Positions 7,387-15,177 of a stretch of 21,392 nt of DNA are shown piece after piece. The notes under the pieces are model-generated. The model was not told the DNA's origin, made no database searches, and saw only the letters and a program-made list of their open reading frames with translations. Source of the stretch: Porticoccaceae bacterium (GTDB taxonomy: Bacteria; Pseudomonadota; Gammaproteobacteria; Pseudomonadales; Porticoccaceae). The position numbers and the translations under genes were made by a program. The DNA lies in contig JALNZZ010000021.1 of the NCBI GenBank assembly GCA_023229065.1, positions 1-21,392 of the forward strand, in the 5' to 3' direction. Positions within the stretch are counted from its first letter, which is position 1. Each line of letters begins with the position of its first letter.

Positions 7387-9830
7387 CAGTCGTACCGGGA
7401 ATTGTTCGTGGATCGGCGGATCTGCCGGGCGATGGCCGCACCAGCCAGCCGGCCTTGGCGCTCATCTTGTACGCCGGTGACATTGACAGTGATGTTGGTT
7501 CCCAGAGCCGCTGCAGGCCCCGCTGCAGGGCCCGAGAAGTCATCCGCCGACACCAGGCCACCGGTGGCGAATCGGGGCACGGGGCGCAGCTGCATGCTGT
7601 TGATCGCCTCCAGCATCTGCAGCACACCGGGCTGCTTAACTGCCTTCGCACGGACCACGAACTCGCCGTCGCTGAGCATCGCAGGAATGCTGTCGCTGGT
7701 GCCCGTGCCAGGGCCGTTGATATGGCCGCCATCGGCAGCCCGGACCATGCCGCCGTCACGCATGAAGAGCGTCGCCGCCCATGCCATAGCCGTACTGAAC
7801 CAACCGGAGCCGCCACCCCCACCACCCCCACCACCCGTAGCCGGCATGGATGAGCCGAGCAGAGCATCGGCAATTTTGCGGGCGGCGATATCAGCAGCAA
7901 TCCGCTGCAGGCTCTGCGCGATCGAGTTCGCCAAATTCTTGAACGCATCACCCAGGCTATCGGCGCCCTTGATGCCATCCGTCAACCAGTTGCTGAGGTC
8001 GGACGTGACTGCTGATTTCGCGCTGTCTCGAAACTCAACAAAGCGATCACTGGCGCGTTTCACCGATACCGCCACCTCCCCGATCTGTCGGTTGATCGCC
8101 TCGGCTTGGGCAACGATGGTCGGGTCGCCGGTGGCCGCGGCGATCTTCATGGCCTCCGCTGCCAGCGCCTGCAGGATGGGGAGCCGCTCCTGCTCCAGCG
8201 CGAGGATCCGCTCCTGTCCCGCCATCTGGGTCGTAACGCCCAGCTGCACATCCTGCTCAATGCGCGCCCGGGTCGCCGCCAGCTCGTCCAGGGCGCGGCG
8301 GGCCTCCTCCACCTGGGCGTCGAAATCAATGCGCTGCACCTGCGCCGCGCGCAGCTCGTCGAGCTTGCGCTGCGCTTCTTCGGAGAGCTGGCCGGCGGCC
8401 TCGAAGGTTTCGCGGTATTTCGCGAGCTCCTGATCCAGTGCGCGGATCTGCGCTTCCCGCCCCTGACCGCGCAATTCCAGCAGGCGCTGTTCGAGGTCGA
8501 ACGCGGTCTGCGCCGCGGCCTGTTCACGGCGCGCCTGCTCCTTGGCAGCCCGCTCCGCCTCACGGCGTGCCTGATCGGCCGCACGCTTCGCCTCACGCTC
8601 GCCCTGCTCCCGCGCGCGTCGCTGCTCCGGGGTTTCGAACTCGATAGGGATGGTGGGGGCCGGCGGTGCCGCGGCGGCGGGCGGGCCGCCTCCCCCACCC
8701 CGCTGGCGGCGTGCAATATCCTGTTCGATGGCGCTATAGGCCCGCTCGAGCTTACCCCGGATCTCCGCGATCTCCGTGTCGATCCCGGCATCGGTGACCA
8801 CGCCCAGGGTCAGGTCGCGCTGCAACAGGTGCTGGCCCCGGGCCTTTGTCAGCCGGTCCAGGCGCTGCTCCAGGCGGACCACGTCCTGATCGCCGATGCC
8901 ATGGATGCGGGCAGCCAGCTCCTCGCCCACCCATTGCGTGAACTGCACAGCCTCGGTGAGGGCGCCGCCGAAGGCGCCACCCAGCCGGATGATAGCGGCG
9001 GTCAAGCTGTCGATGCTGGCCTTGACGGCAGGGTCAGACAGCCGCTCGTTCAGCTCATTGACCGCGTCCCGTGCGCCATCGAGGCTCCCCTCGCCGCCGC
9101 TAACCAGGTCGTTCAACGTGTTTTTCAGGGCATCGATCGAGCCACCGAAAGTGCCCCGCGCCGCCGCTGCGGCGCCGCCGTAGGACTCCTCTAGCGCCTG
9201 CAGGATGATCCCCTGCGCCTCCGCCGTGCGGCCGGATGCCTCCAGCGCCTCCGCCATGGCCTTCTGGGCGTCGGTGAACCGGAAACCCTGCCGGCTGAGG
9301 GCGGTCAAGCCCTGGCTGGGCACATCGAGAGCGCGGCCGATCGTCTCGGCTGCCGACGTTATGGACATGCCCGTGCGCGCTGCCATGTCGATAGCCGACT
9401 GCAGTGCGCGGGGAAACTCCTCACCGACGATGCCGGTGAACGCCAGCAGGTTCGTCTGCGCCTGGGTGATGTCTCCCGCGGCCATACCGCTGGCGGCAGA
9501 CATCGATGCCGCCATCTCGTTGAGCTGGTCGCGGTTGTAGCCGGCGGCCTCGCCCGTCGACTGCAGCACCGCCGCCAGCTGTGCCTGCTCCTGCTCAGCC
9601 TGTCGGGTTTCCGAGACGAACTTCGCGAAGATGCCCCCAGCCGCGATCCCGCCAGCCAAGAGCCCCAACTTGGATACCAGCCCGCTGACGGACTTCGACA
9701 GCCCATCAAAACCCTTGGCGGCACTGCGGCCTGTCTTGTCCGACTCCGACTGGACCTTGCGCAGGGCATTGACGACTTCAGTCACCCCCTCAGGGGTGAG
9801 GCGCACGCGCACTTGGGGTTTAACGGCCAT
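7386..9830 (-). CDS. Tail tape measure protein
   Basis: This 814-residue protein is close in length to lambda gpH (853). Residues 1-50 are soluble and about 51-72 are hydrophobic (LVSKLGLLAGGIAAGGIFAK). Residues about 75-300 fit the prophage tail length tape measure domain (EEFPRALQSAIDMAARTGMS, RALDVPSQGLTALSRQG). Residues about 395-560 are highly charged and helical, probably coiled coil. Residues 610-659 (DAFKNLANSIAQSLQRIAAD) match the lambda tape measure C-terminal motif. A nine-glycine run at 666-674 and the common phage signature GPGTGTSDSIPAMLSDGEFV follow. The protein should set tail length: at roughly 0.15 nm per residue, a tail of about 120 nm is expected. The start at 9830 overlaps the frameshifted chaperone frame by 11 bases, as in lambda GT/H. 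Confidence 0.93.
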   Translation of the reverse strand: MAVKPQVRVRLTPEGVTEVVNALRKVQSESDKTGRSAAKGFDGLSKSVSGLVSKLGLLAGGIAAGGIFAKFVSETRQAEQEQAQLAAVLQSTGEAAGYNRDQLNEMAASMSAASGMAAGDITQAQTNLLAFTGIVGEEFPRALQSAIDMAARTGMSITSAAETIGRALDVPSQGLTALSRQGFRFTDAQKAMAEALEASGRTAEAQGIILQALEESYGGAAAAARGTFGGSIDALKNTLNDLVSGGEGSLDGARDAVNELNERLSDPAVKASIDSLTAAIIRLGGAFGGALTEAVQFTQWVGEELAARIHGIGDQDVVRLEQRLDRLTKARGQHLLQRDLTLGVVTDAGIDTEIAEIRGKLERAYSAIEQDIARRQRGGGGGPPAAAAPPAPTIPIEFETPEQRRAREQGEREAKRAADQARREAERAAKEQARREQAAAQTAFDLEQRLLELRGQGREAQIRALDQELAKYRETFEAAGQLSEEAQRKLDELRAAQVQRIDFDAQVEEARRALDELAATRARIEQDVQLGVTTQMAGQERILALEQERLPILQALAAEAMKIAAATGDPTIVAQAEAINRQIGEVAVSVKRASDRFVEFRDSAKSAVTSDLSNWLTDGIKGADSLGDAFKNLANSIAQSLQRIAADIAARKIADALLGSSMPATGGGGGGGGGSGWFSTAMAWAATLFMRDGGMVRAADGGHINGPGTGTSDSIPAMLSDGEFVVRAKAVKQPGVLQMLEAINSMQLRPVPRFATGGLVSADDFSGPAAGPAAALGTNITVNVTGVQDERQGRLAGAAIARQIRRSTNNSRYD

Positions 9831-10508
9831 GCTGCTCTCTCAAAATTCCGGGCAGTTGGGGGGCTTTCGGAGACCGTTTGACGTGGGGCGCGGTAGCCGC
9901 CCAAACAGTCATTTCGTGGCGATAGCCATGCAGCGCGTCGGTTTGCAGTAAGTCGACGTAGGCAATCAACACCTCGGCGAGCGGCCACGCCGCCACGGCC
10001 CGGGCTCGATCAAAGTCGAATGCCGCCACCCGTCGGACGATGTCCGACCACTCGCCCAGGCTTAGTGCGCCGCGGTCGATGGCCTCTCGATCGCGCTTCG
10101 CTCCCCGGGTAAAAAGCTCGGGAAAGAGTTCAGTGAGCGAAGCGCGCGCCTGAAAAAACCGATCGACACCTCAAGCGCCAGCGTCATGACCTGCTCCCTG
10201 TCGGCCTCGGTGTCGCACAAAGCAACGTGCCGGGCGACCTCGCGCGCGATGTCCGGCGTCCACTCCCGCTCGGTCATGCCGACAGGCAGCAGGTAGCCGG
10301 CGATGAGCTCATGCGCGCGACCGCTGTCGATCAGGGCCGACTGCAGCCGAGCCAGATAGGTGTCCGCGCCATCACCGTCCATGGGCATCACCCGGTCGAT
10401 GCCGGTGGCGCGGATCAGGCGCATCAGGTAGTGATCGAGGAGCACCGTGCGGCGCCCCATGTCCACCACCCGAAACTCCCGCCCGCCCAGGGTTACGGTC
10501 GAGGTCAC
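9820..10508 (-). CDS. Tail assembly chaperone, predicted -1 frameshift fusion (gpGT-like)
   Basis: Ribosomes that slip back one base at T TTT TTC (10158-10152) would leave the 148-residue frame after residue 119. They would then read 110 further residues, starting QARASLTELFPELFTRGAKR and ending at a stop at 9820-9822, giving a 229-residue fusion. The -1 frame is open throughout. It contains the helical stretch AFDFDRARAVAAWPLAEVLI, which alone would have only a weak GTG start at 10029. This mirrors lambda gpG and gpGT, where a minority fusion product recruits tube subunits to the tape measure while gpG coats it. Position directly before the tape measure gene supports the call. The fusion is predicted from sequence, not observed. 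Confidence 0.8.
10062..10508 (-). CDS. Tail assembly chaperone, zero-frame product (gpG-like)
   Basis: This is a 148-residue protein between the tail tube and tape measure genes, the fixed position of lambda gpG. It is mostly helical (RTVLLDHYLMRLIRATGI, REVARHVALCDTEADREQVM). The last 29 residues after the slip site (SLNSFPSFLPGERSAIERPS) look like low-constraint sequence, as expected for the terminated product. The start is GTG at 10508, overlapping the tube stop as GTGA, with GAGGA 7 bases upstream. It should coat the tape measure protein during tail assembly and be absent from the virion. The family is inferred from position, length and the frameshift signal, since these chaperones diverge strongly in sequence. 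Confidence 0.82.
   Translation of the reverse strand: MTSTVTLGGREFRVVDMGRRTVLLDHYLMRLIRATGIDRVMPMDGDGADTYLARLQSALIDSGRAHELIAGYLLPVGMTEREWTPDIAREVARHVALCDTEADREQVMTLALEVSIGFFRRALRSLNSFPSFLPGERSAIERPSTAAH
10092..10158 (-). promoter_or_regulatory. Programmed -1 ribosomal frameshift signal
   Basis: The slippery heptamer T TTT TTC is at 10158-10152 in the correct register (zero frame GGT TTT TTC AGG). Five bases downstream starts a perfect 12-bp stem, CGCGCTTCGCTC (10146-10135) pairing with GAGCGAAGCGCG (10103-10092), across a 31-base loop that can itself form a short CCCG/CGGG stem. Slippery site, spacing and stem all fit known bacterial and phage -1 frameshift elements. The -1 frame stays open for 110 codons. 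Confidence 0.85.
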
Positions 10509-11278
10509 GCCACGATCCTCTGCAGCGATCCGTAGGGTTCGTCGGGATGGGAGGCATCCGTCAGGATCGCTCCGGACAGGGTGAAATTGCCGTAGTCGTC
10601 ACTGATCAGCGCCAGCTCGCCAGCGGGCGCGATATCGACGCGCCACAGTTCCAGCCGGTCCCGCGCGCCAGCACCGTCCTGGTTCACATCATCCGCAAGG
10701 TAGAGCACGCGGCAGATCTGCTGGCCGACCTTGCCCATGCGGATCTTCTGGATGCTGACCGCTGCCTGCGTGAAGTTTACGGAAAGGTCGTCACCACTCT
10801 GCACGCTGCCATCGGGCCGGATATACAGCACCCCATGCTCCGTGTTGATGTCGTAGTCCGTTCCCGCAACCAACGTATTGGAGCCCTCGGTAACAGTCAC
10901 CGCAGAGACCCGGCGTGCATCGAGATCGTAATAGCGGCCGGGCATGACATCGGTCAGGCTGGCGCTGCCAGGGCCTGAGGATTGCGATTGAGGAGCTGGC
11001 TGATCACCCAGGAGGATCAGCTGCAGGTTGAACAGCGTCATCTCCTGACCCGTGATCGCCATCGTGAATGAGGTCTGGGTGGTGTTGCGGGCGATCAGCG
11101 GCGACCCCTGCTGGGTGCGGCTGTAGGCCTCGATGCGCTGCTGCTCCGGCGTGATGCCGATAGCGGTGCAGTTGCCGGCGAATTGGTAGCCGCTGAACTG
11201 GCCATTGGCGTCAGCCAGGTCCAGCAGAAGGGAACCGCGGCCGAGTTTCAGGTTTTCGCCGTTCGCGGGAAATGGCAT
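10505..11278 (-). CDS. Major tail tube protein
   Basis: This 257-residue, beta-rich protein lies directly before the tail chaperones, where lambda gpV is encoded. It starts MPFPANGENLKLGRGSLLLD and contains RYYDLDARRVSAVTVTEGSN, VAGTDYDINTEHGVLYIR and RVDIAPAGELALISDDYGNF, features I associate with siphovirus tube proteins of proteobacterial prophages. Subunits should stack as hexameric rings around the tape measure. The ATG at 11278 has one of the strongest ribosome binding sites in the window (GGAGGA, 6 bases upstream) and a perfect 8-bp hairpin just before it, fitting a high-copy product. It does not overlap the upstream methyltransferase (61-base gap) but overlaps the chaperone start as GTGA. 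Confidence 0.85.
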   Translation of the reverse strand: MPFPANGENLKLGRGSLLLDLADANGQFSGYQFAGNCTAIGITPEQQRIEAYSRTQQGSPLIARNTTQTSFTMAITGQEMTLFNLQLILLGDQPAPQSQSSGPGSASLTDVMPGRYYDLDARRVSAVTVTEGSNTLVAGTDYDINTEHGVLYIRPDGSVQSGDDLSVNFTQAAVSIQKIRMGKVGQQICRVLYLADDVNQDGAGARDRLELWRVDIAPAGELALISDDYGNFTLSGAILTDASHPDEPYGSLQRIVA

Positions 11279-11302
11279 GGTCGTTCCTCCGGGGATTATC
11301 GG

Positions 11303-11322
11303 GCACCGGCGATTGCCGGTGC
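11303..11322 (-). promoter_or_regulatory. Perfect hairpin upstream of the tail tube gene
   Basis: GCACCGGC and GCCGGTGC form a perfect 8-bp stem with a 4-base loop (arms 11315-11322 and 11303-11310). It ends 24 bases before the tube ATG and just upstream of its GGAGGA site. There is no T-tract, so it is unlikely to terminate transcription. A 5'-stabilising or RNA-processing element is plausible. Confidence 0.6.
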
Positions 11323-11339
11323 ATCAGGGCTGGGATGGA

Positions 11340-11927
11340 TCAGAGCCGGCGGAACGCCAGCCAGGTGCCTGCAACCAGCGAGATGGGCGCGCCGGCCGCG
11401 TGGTAATCGTCAAGCACCTCGCGCACATCCACGGTGCCGAGGGCGTGATAGTCGTGCCAGATGATGATGCCGCCGGGCCGCACCCGGGCCATGGCCAGTG
11501 CCGTGTCCTGCTCCACCCCAGCACGGGAGTGGTCGCCGTCGATGAACACGGCGTCGCAGGGGGGAAGATCGTCCGCCGTGAGGTCATGCGAGCCTCGCGC
11601 CCGCACCAGCAGCTCGACGCGCGGGTCATCCCGCACCAGCTCCCCGGCAATGGCCGGCACCTCACCGCGCTGCACCTTCTTCTCGGTGACATAGCCGGGC
11701 GGCACGTCGATACCGATGTATCGGGTAATGCCGTCGACCTCGCGCAGGATCGCTTTGGCGGTGCGACCGCTGTTGATGCCGAATTCAACCACTACCTGGG
11801 GCGACACACTGCGCACCAGCGCGCACAGCACCTCCAGCTCGCCCGGGTTCATGAACCGGGCGGGCAAGCCCGTCCAGTCAATGGCGCGCAGCTCAAGCTG
11901 CGATTGGGGGACGGCAGGTAAGGCCAT
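11340..11927 (-). CDS. SAM-dependent methyltransferase (class I, Methyltransf_24-like)
   Basis: This 195-residue protein shows the class I methyltransferase fold. Motif I is VVVEFGINSGRTAKAI (E48 to G54), the acidic residue after strand 2 is in YIGIDVPPG (D74), and FIDGDHSRAGVEQD (D130 to H133) and VRPGGIIIWHDYHA (H158, D159) follow. The last two motifs are typical of the Methyltransf_24 / cephalosporin hydroxylase-like group, which often works on sugars and small molecules in glycan clusters. It overlaps the glycosyltransferase by 35 bases and has a good ribosome binding site (GAGGAG, 8 bases before the ATG at 11927). No lambda counterpart exists at this position. A likely job is O-methylation of a sugar added by the neighbouring enzymes. 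DNA methylation is unlikely, as no DPPY/NPPY-type motif is present. Confidence 0.85.
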   Translation of the reverse strand: MALPAVPQSQLELRAIDWTGLPARFMNPGELEVLCALVRSVSPQVVVEFGINSGRTAKAILREVDGITRYIGIDVPPGYVTEKKVQRGEVPAIAGELVRDDPRVELLVRARGSHDLTADDLPPCDAVFIDGDHSRAGVEQDTALAMARVRPGGIIIWHDYHALGTVDVREVLDDYHAAGAPISLVAGTWLAFRRL

Positions 11928-12819
11928 TCACAAACTCCTCTAGGCGGCGTTCGGCCACCGGCAAATCGATGCGCTTGTCGCAGCCGTGCTCCTTGCTGAA
12001 ACACTCGCACGGCCGCGCAGGCTCGATGAAATGGTTGTTGCTCCACCTGTGGTGGTAGAGCCGGGCCGACTCGTGCCCGCCGAACACACCCACCAGGGGT
12101 GCGCCCACCGCCTGCGCCAGCACCAGCATGAAGCCGGGCGAGCACCAGACCAGCGAGGCCATGGTCGCCAGTGCCGCCAGCAGCTCGAACGAGAGCTCAC
12201 CGCGGTGACAGGTCACATCGGCGCCGATATCGGGGGTCACTGCCCACTCCACGCCGGGCACCAGATCGGCCACGCTCACGACGAAGAACCGGTCGCGGAT
12301 CCGGTTCAGCAGGCGGACGTAGGCGTCGGGGTCAGGGTTGCGGGCATGGCATCCAGCCCATTCGGTGCGCTCGACCAACGGGCGATACAGCAGCAGCGGC
12401 CGATCGGGCCGATAGCGCGCCAGCCACTGCCGGGCGCAGTCCGTCCAATCGCTGGGGATAGGCATCCGAATATCCTCAGGCGCCACCACCAGATCGCTCT
12501 CCGCCGCCATCGCCCCCAGGAAACTCCCGGCGGTACGGATGCCCTCATGGGTGTACCAGATGCGCTGGCGGATGGTGCCCACCGGCGGCCGCCCGGGGCT
12601 GTAGGACAATTGCTCCCGCGCCACATTGGCCAGCTGGGTGCGCAGCCGGGTGCGCGGCGGTAGCAGCCGCAGATCCGGGCCGCGCATGTCGTGGTAGACA
12701 CACGGCCAGGGAGTCTCGAGCCAGACCCGGTGCGTCTCCAGCCAGGCGCGCACCAGAGCACGCTGGTGCAGGTTGTCGCCCAGCCCCAGCATGCCCCTCA
12801 CATACAGCGATGGCCTCAT
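11893..12819 (-). CDS. Glycosyltransferase family 9-like protein
   Basis: This 308-residue protein starts MRPSLYVRGMLGLGDNLHQR, with a GLGD motif like the N-terminal loop of heptosyltransferases. The C-terminal half contains LLAALATMASLVWCSPGFML and VLAQAVGAPLVGVFGGHES, matching the nucleotide-sugar binding region of GT9 enzymes (usually adl.v..DTG..H.A.A.g.P.v.lFG). A Cys-rich stretch follows (RPCECFSKEHGCDKRIDLP), as in several heptosyltransferases. The usual Asp/His of the DTG..H motif is replaced here (CSPGFMLVLA), so donor choice may differ or activity may be altered. The start is ATG 12819, forming ATGA with the upstream stop, in preference to an upstream frame beginning at 12912. It is not a structural gene. 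It probably adds a sugar to a virion protein or to a host glycan. Confidence 0.72.
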   Translation of the reverse strand: MRPSLYVRGMLGLGDNLHQRALVRAWLETHRVWLETPWPCVYHDMRGPDLRLLPPRTRLRTQLANVAREQLSYSPGRPPVGTIRQRIWYTHEGIRTAGSFLGAMAAESDLVVAPEDIRMPIPSDWTDCARQWLARYRPDRPLLLYRPLVERTEWAGCHARNPDPDAYVRLLNRIRDRFFVVSVADLVPGVEWAVTPDIGADVTCHRGELSFELLAALATMASLVWCSPGFMLVLAQAVGAPLVGVFGGHESARLYHHRWSNNHFIEPARPCECFSKEHGCDKRIDLPVAERRLEEFVNGLTCRPPIAA

Positions 12820-13361
12820 GCAGCGGCGCCCAGAGGGGGAAAGAGCGCCGCCAGAGGGCCACCCGGGGCGCGAACATCCGCATCGGGGGCGAGCTCGATC
12901 AACCGTCGCCACTTATCCAGATGCCCATCCAGCGGCAGCCACTCACCGCTGGAGCGGGCTGCCGGGTTGTGGAAATAGGTAGCGCCGGTGTAGCAGTCCA
13001 TGCCGATCACGATGATCGGGGCGCAGCCCATGAGCCACGCCAGCCACGCGCCGAGGACGCCCGATCCGCAGCCCGGGTGGTCGTCAACCAGGTAGTCCGC
13101 CCATGGCCGGATGCTGACGATGGGAGCGCCCAGAGGGCGCAGAACCTGATCCATCGGCATCCGCGTGGGTCCATGCCGGCGATCGAGGCTGACGATGTAA
13201 TCGCACGGTGTGAGCCGGAACCCATGGTCGTTGGCGCTGATCGTCACGGCCGCAGGACACCGCCGCCACTGCTCCGGCGCCGACGGCCCACCGCCGATCA
13301 CCACCGCGGGGCGCCCCGCGTGACGGCCGCGCAGGACCTCCACCGGCTGCTGGTCTGGCAT
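12816..13361 (-). CDS. DUF115 / MptE-like protein, possible sugar transferase
   Basis: This 181-residue protein has an early GGGPS motif (AVVIGGGPSAPEQWRRC, residues 19-35) followed by ISANDHGFRLTPCDYIVSLD, and later GSGVLGAWLAWLMGCAPIIV with IGMDCY (residues 99-124). This order (GxGPS, then an Asn/Asp pair, then Gly..A...A..lGC.pIi.iG.D) is that of the DUF115/MptE-like fold. The fold includes Maf-type flagellin glycosyltransferases and resembles sialyltransferases. The gene starts two bases after the tail terminator stop (13364) with no clear ribosome binding site of its own, so it is probably translated by coupling. It overlaps the GT9-like gene as ATGA. Its substrate is unknown; with its neighbours it looks like part of a small glycan-modifying cassette. 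Confidence 0.65.
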   Translation of the reverse strand: MPDQQPVEVLRGRHAGRPAVVIGGGPSAPEQWRRCPAAVTISANDHGFRLTPCDYIVSLDRRHGPTRMPMDQVLRPLGAPIVSIRPWADYLVDDHPGCGSGVLGAWLAWLMGCAPIIVIGMDCYTGATYFHNPAARSSGEWLPLDGHLDKWRRLIELAPDADVRAPGGPLAALFPPLGAAA

Positions 13362-13363
13362 GC

Positions 13364-13810
13364 TCAGTGCGCGCGCGTCAGATCAGCACGGGCCGACTGG
13401 TACGGCACCGCGAGATACAGCGTCGCCGCCACCGCATACCGGTCGCCGACCCGGGCGGTTTCCCAGGTGGTGCGTTGCTCTACCACCTCATGCGCCAGGC
13501 CGCCGAACGTGGCCGCCGCCAGCGCGCGGACGGCCCAGGCGAGCATGGGCTCCACCAGATCATCCAGATCGTCCGGTTCCTCCGAGACCGCCAGCGCCTG
13601 CACGGCCATCGACAGCTGGCGGCGAACAATCGGACCGCGGGGCCCACCCACCCCTTCGACTGGCTCCTCGGCCATGAACACCGCCAGCCGGGCACAATCG
13701 AGCGGGTCGCCCGGCACAAAGCGGCGGGTGGATGCCTCTGGAACGTCTGCTGGACGCCCCGCATTGAGAGCCGCCACAACGGCATCGCGGATCGCAAGCC
13801 GGCGCGTCAC
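13364..13810 (-). CDS. Tail terminator / minor tail protein (gpU or gpZ-like)
   Basis: This 148-residue protein begins LAIRDAVVAALNAGRPADVP and has the alternating pattern of tail terminator proteins: a beta strand (QLSMAVQALAV), an acidic helix pair (DDLDDLVEPMLAWAVRALAA), then AHEVVEQRTTWETA and a final strand (YAVAATLYLAVPYQS). In lambda, gpU caps the tail tube and gpZ helps prepare it for head joining. Only one gene of this class is visible here, so it may serve the combined role. The start is GTG at 13810, overlapping the upstream stop as GTGA, with GGGAG about 7 bases upstream. The gene is immediately followed, after two bases, by the glycan cassette rather than by the tube gene. Confidence 0.7.
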   Translation of the reverse strand: MTRRLAIRDAVVAALNAGRPADVPEASTRRFVPGDPLDCARLAVFMAEEPVEGVGGPRGPIVRRQLSMAVQALAVSEEPDDLDDLVEPMLAWAVRALAAATFGGLAHEVVEQRTTWETARVGDRYAVAATLYLAVPYQSARADLTRAH

Positions 13811-14121
13811 AGCAGGGCTCCCAGTTCGAGGATGACGTGACCGGTTTCATCACCGGTCTCGGGCACCCGGCGAACGAATCGAAACCGACCGTGATCGACC
13901 ACCGTGATCACGGCTTGCGGTTGCAGCGCCGCGATGTCGGCCGTGATCTGGCAGGCGAAGGAGCGCTCGAAGCCGACAATGCCGCCCTCGATGAGCTCCA
14001 CCTCATGGTATCGATCCCTGAAAATGCCCGGCACCCGGGTTGTGCCCAGCAGCAGCTCTTCGCCGATCTCGTCGAAGATCTCGGCGTCGAGCTGCTGCAT
14101 GAGCTTGGCCAAGCTGGCCAT
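13807..14121 (-). CDS. Head-tail joining protein (FII / Gifsy-2-like)
   Basis: This 104-residue protein starts one base after the capsid frame closes (TGATG at 14121). Its N-terminus, LMQQLDAEIFDEIGEELLLG, followed by VPGIFRDRYHEVEL, resembles the FII/Gifsy-2 head-tail connector family, in which a helix is followed by a beta-barrel (YHEVELIEGGIVGFERSFAC, VDHGRFRFVRRV). Lambda FII has 117 residues, so the size fits. The protein should bind under the portal and gpW ring in the filled head and form the surface to which the tail attaches. The call rests on pattern and gene order more than on strong motifs. Confidence 0.7.
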   Translation of the reverse strand: MASLAKLMQQLDAEIFDEIGEELLLGTTRVPGIFRDRYHEVELIEGGIVGFERSFACQITADIAALQPQAVITVVDHGRFRFVRRVPETGDETGHVILELGALL

Positions 14122-15146
14122 CAGGTGCCGCTACCGATGTCGCCCGTGATGAGCACGTTCGGGCGCGTGCAGTAGTTGAGGGCGTTGGACTGACTCTCCA
14201 GGTGCCGCCCCTTACCATTCGGCATGGCGTACTGCTTCGCATAGCGCGGCAGGCCGTTGGTGTTCACCGTCTCCTCGTAGTCGGCCGGGGCATAGACGGT
14301 GCGCCACAGGCCCGGTACCCCGATCGGGAAGAAGTGGACTTCATCCGGATCGATGAACGGAGTGCCGCCGACGCCACCACGGTAGTTCTCGAACGTGATG
14401 CCGCCATAGTCGAGGGTCTCGAATGCGGCGTTTCCGCGCAGTTGCGAGGCCTCGGCCTGGTTGAGGTAGGTCTCGCGCACCTCTTTCGTGGCGATCATCG
14501 CATCCCAGAAATTGTCGCCGGCGAACGCATAGACCCGCTGATAGGGGATACCGCCGAGCGCCGCGGCGATCGAGCGCACCACCTGCGTGCATTTGGTTCG
14601 GATCGCCCCGGTCGAGGCGGTCGAACCGCTCGGCAGGCTGAAACCGACCACGGACGGAGGAGAGACACCGAATTCCGTGAACAGGTTGTAGAGCGTCGTG
14701 CCATTGCCGTTGAGGATGATCCCCTTCACGGCACCGATCCGCTGATACTCCAGGGTTGGATCGATGTGCAGTTGCACATGCTCCAGCAGCCGCTCGTTGA
14801 CCCGGCCCATGATGGTCTGCACCTGGCTCTCCTGGCCAAACGCCCGCACACCCTGCACCTCCTCGGCATAAACGGCGTCATCGACCTGGTAATGCGGGAT
14901 GCCCAGGATGCGCGCATTGCGCTTGTCCTTCGGCAACGTGACGCCGGGGCCACCGCGGGGGGTGGGATCGATGATGCGGAGTTCGCCTGCGATCTCCTCG
15001 ATCATGATCGAGGTGGTGGCGACACCACGCTCATTCCAGTCGATCACCTGGCCGGCGCGCCCAGGGATGAAGGGTTGCTTGTTGATCGCGTCGGTGAGCG
15101 CCAGCACCCCGAACGCATTGCCATTGAACACATCCAATACGGACAT
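14121..15146 (-). CDS. Major capsid protein (gpE family)
   Basis: This 341-residue protein has the same length as lambda gpE, and its sequence pattern fits the family across the whole length: LALTDAINKQPFIPGRAGQV, a long helix-prone middle (ILGIPHYQVDDAVYAEEVQG), VYAFAGDNFWDAMIATKEVR and an end with LWRTVYAPADYEETVNTNGL and PRYAKQYAMPNGKGRHLESQ. The last two are hallmark segments of gpE-like HK97-fold capsids. It should build the icosahedral shell and bind the decoration protein. The ribosome binding site is strong (AGAGGAG before the ATG at 15146), and a 55-base gap with a weak hairpin separates it from the upstream decoration gene, in line with very high expression. Confidence 0.95.
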   Translation of the reverse strand: MSVLDVFNGNAFGVLALTDAINKQPFIPGRAGQVIDWNERGVATTSIMIEEIAGELRIIDPTPRGGPGVTLPKDKRNARILGIPHYQVDDAVYAEEVQGVRAFGQESQVQTIMGRVNERLLEHVQLHIDPTLEYQRIGAVKGIILNGNGTTLYNLFTEFGVSPPSVVGFSLPSGSTASTGAIRTKCTQVVRSIAAALGGIPYQRVYAFAGDNFWDAMIATKEVRETYLNQAEASQLRGNAAFETLDYGGITFENYRGGVGGTPFIDPDEVHFFPIGVPGLWRTVYAPADYEETVNTNGLPRYAKQYAMPNGKGRHLESQSNALNYCTRPNVLITGDIGSGT

Positions 15147-15177
15147 GGTATTTCTCCTCTATCGCGAGCAGTGAAGA

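Noticed and set aside
5596..8433. Very long plus-strand frame of 945 codons
   Set aside because: It is antisense to four well-supported tail genes, shows no domain I recognise, and is explained by high GC content suppressing stop codons on the opposite strand.
9820..10029. Independent 69-residue gene from GTG 10029
   Set aside because: The frame is open well upstream of the GTG and is entered by the -1 frameshift signal at 10152-10158, so it is better read as the C-terminal part of the fusion chaperone.
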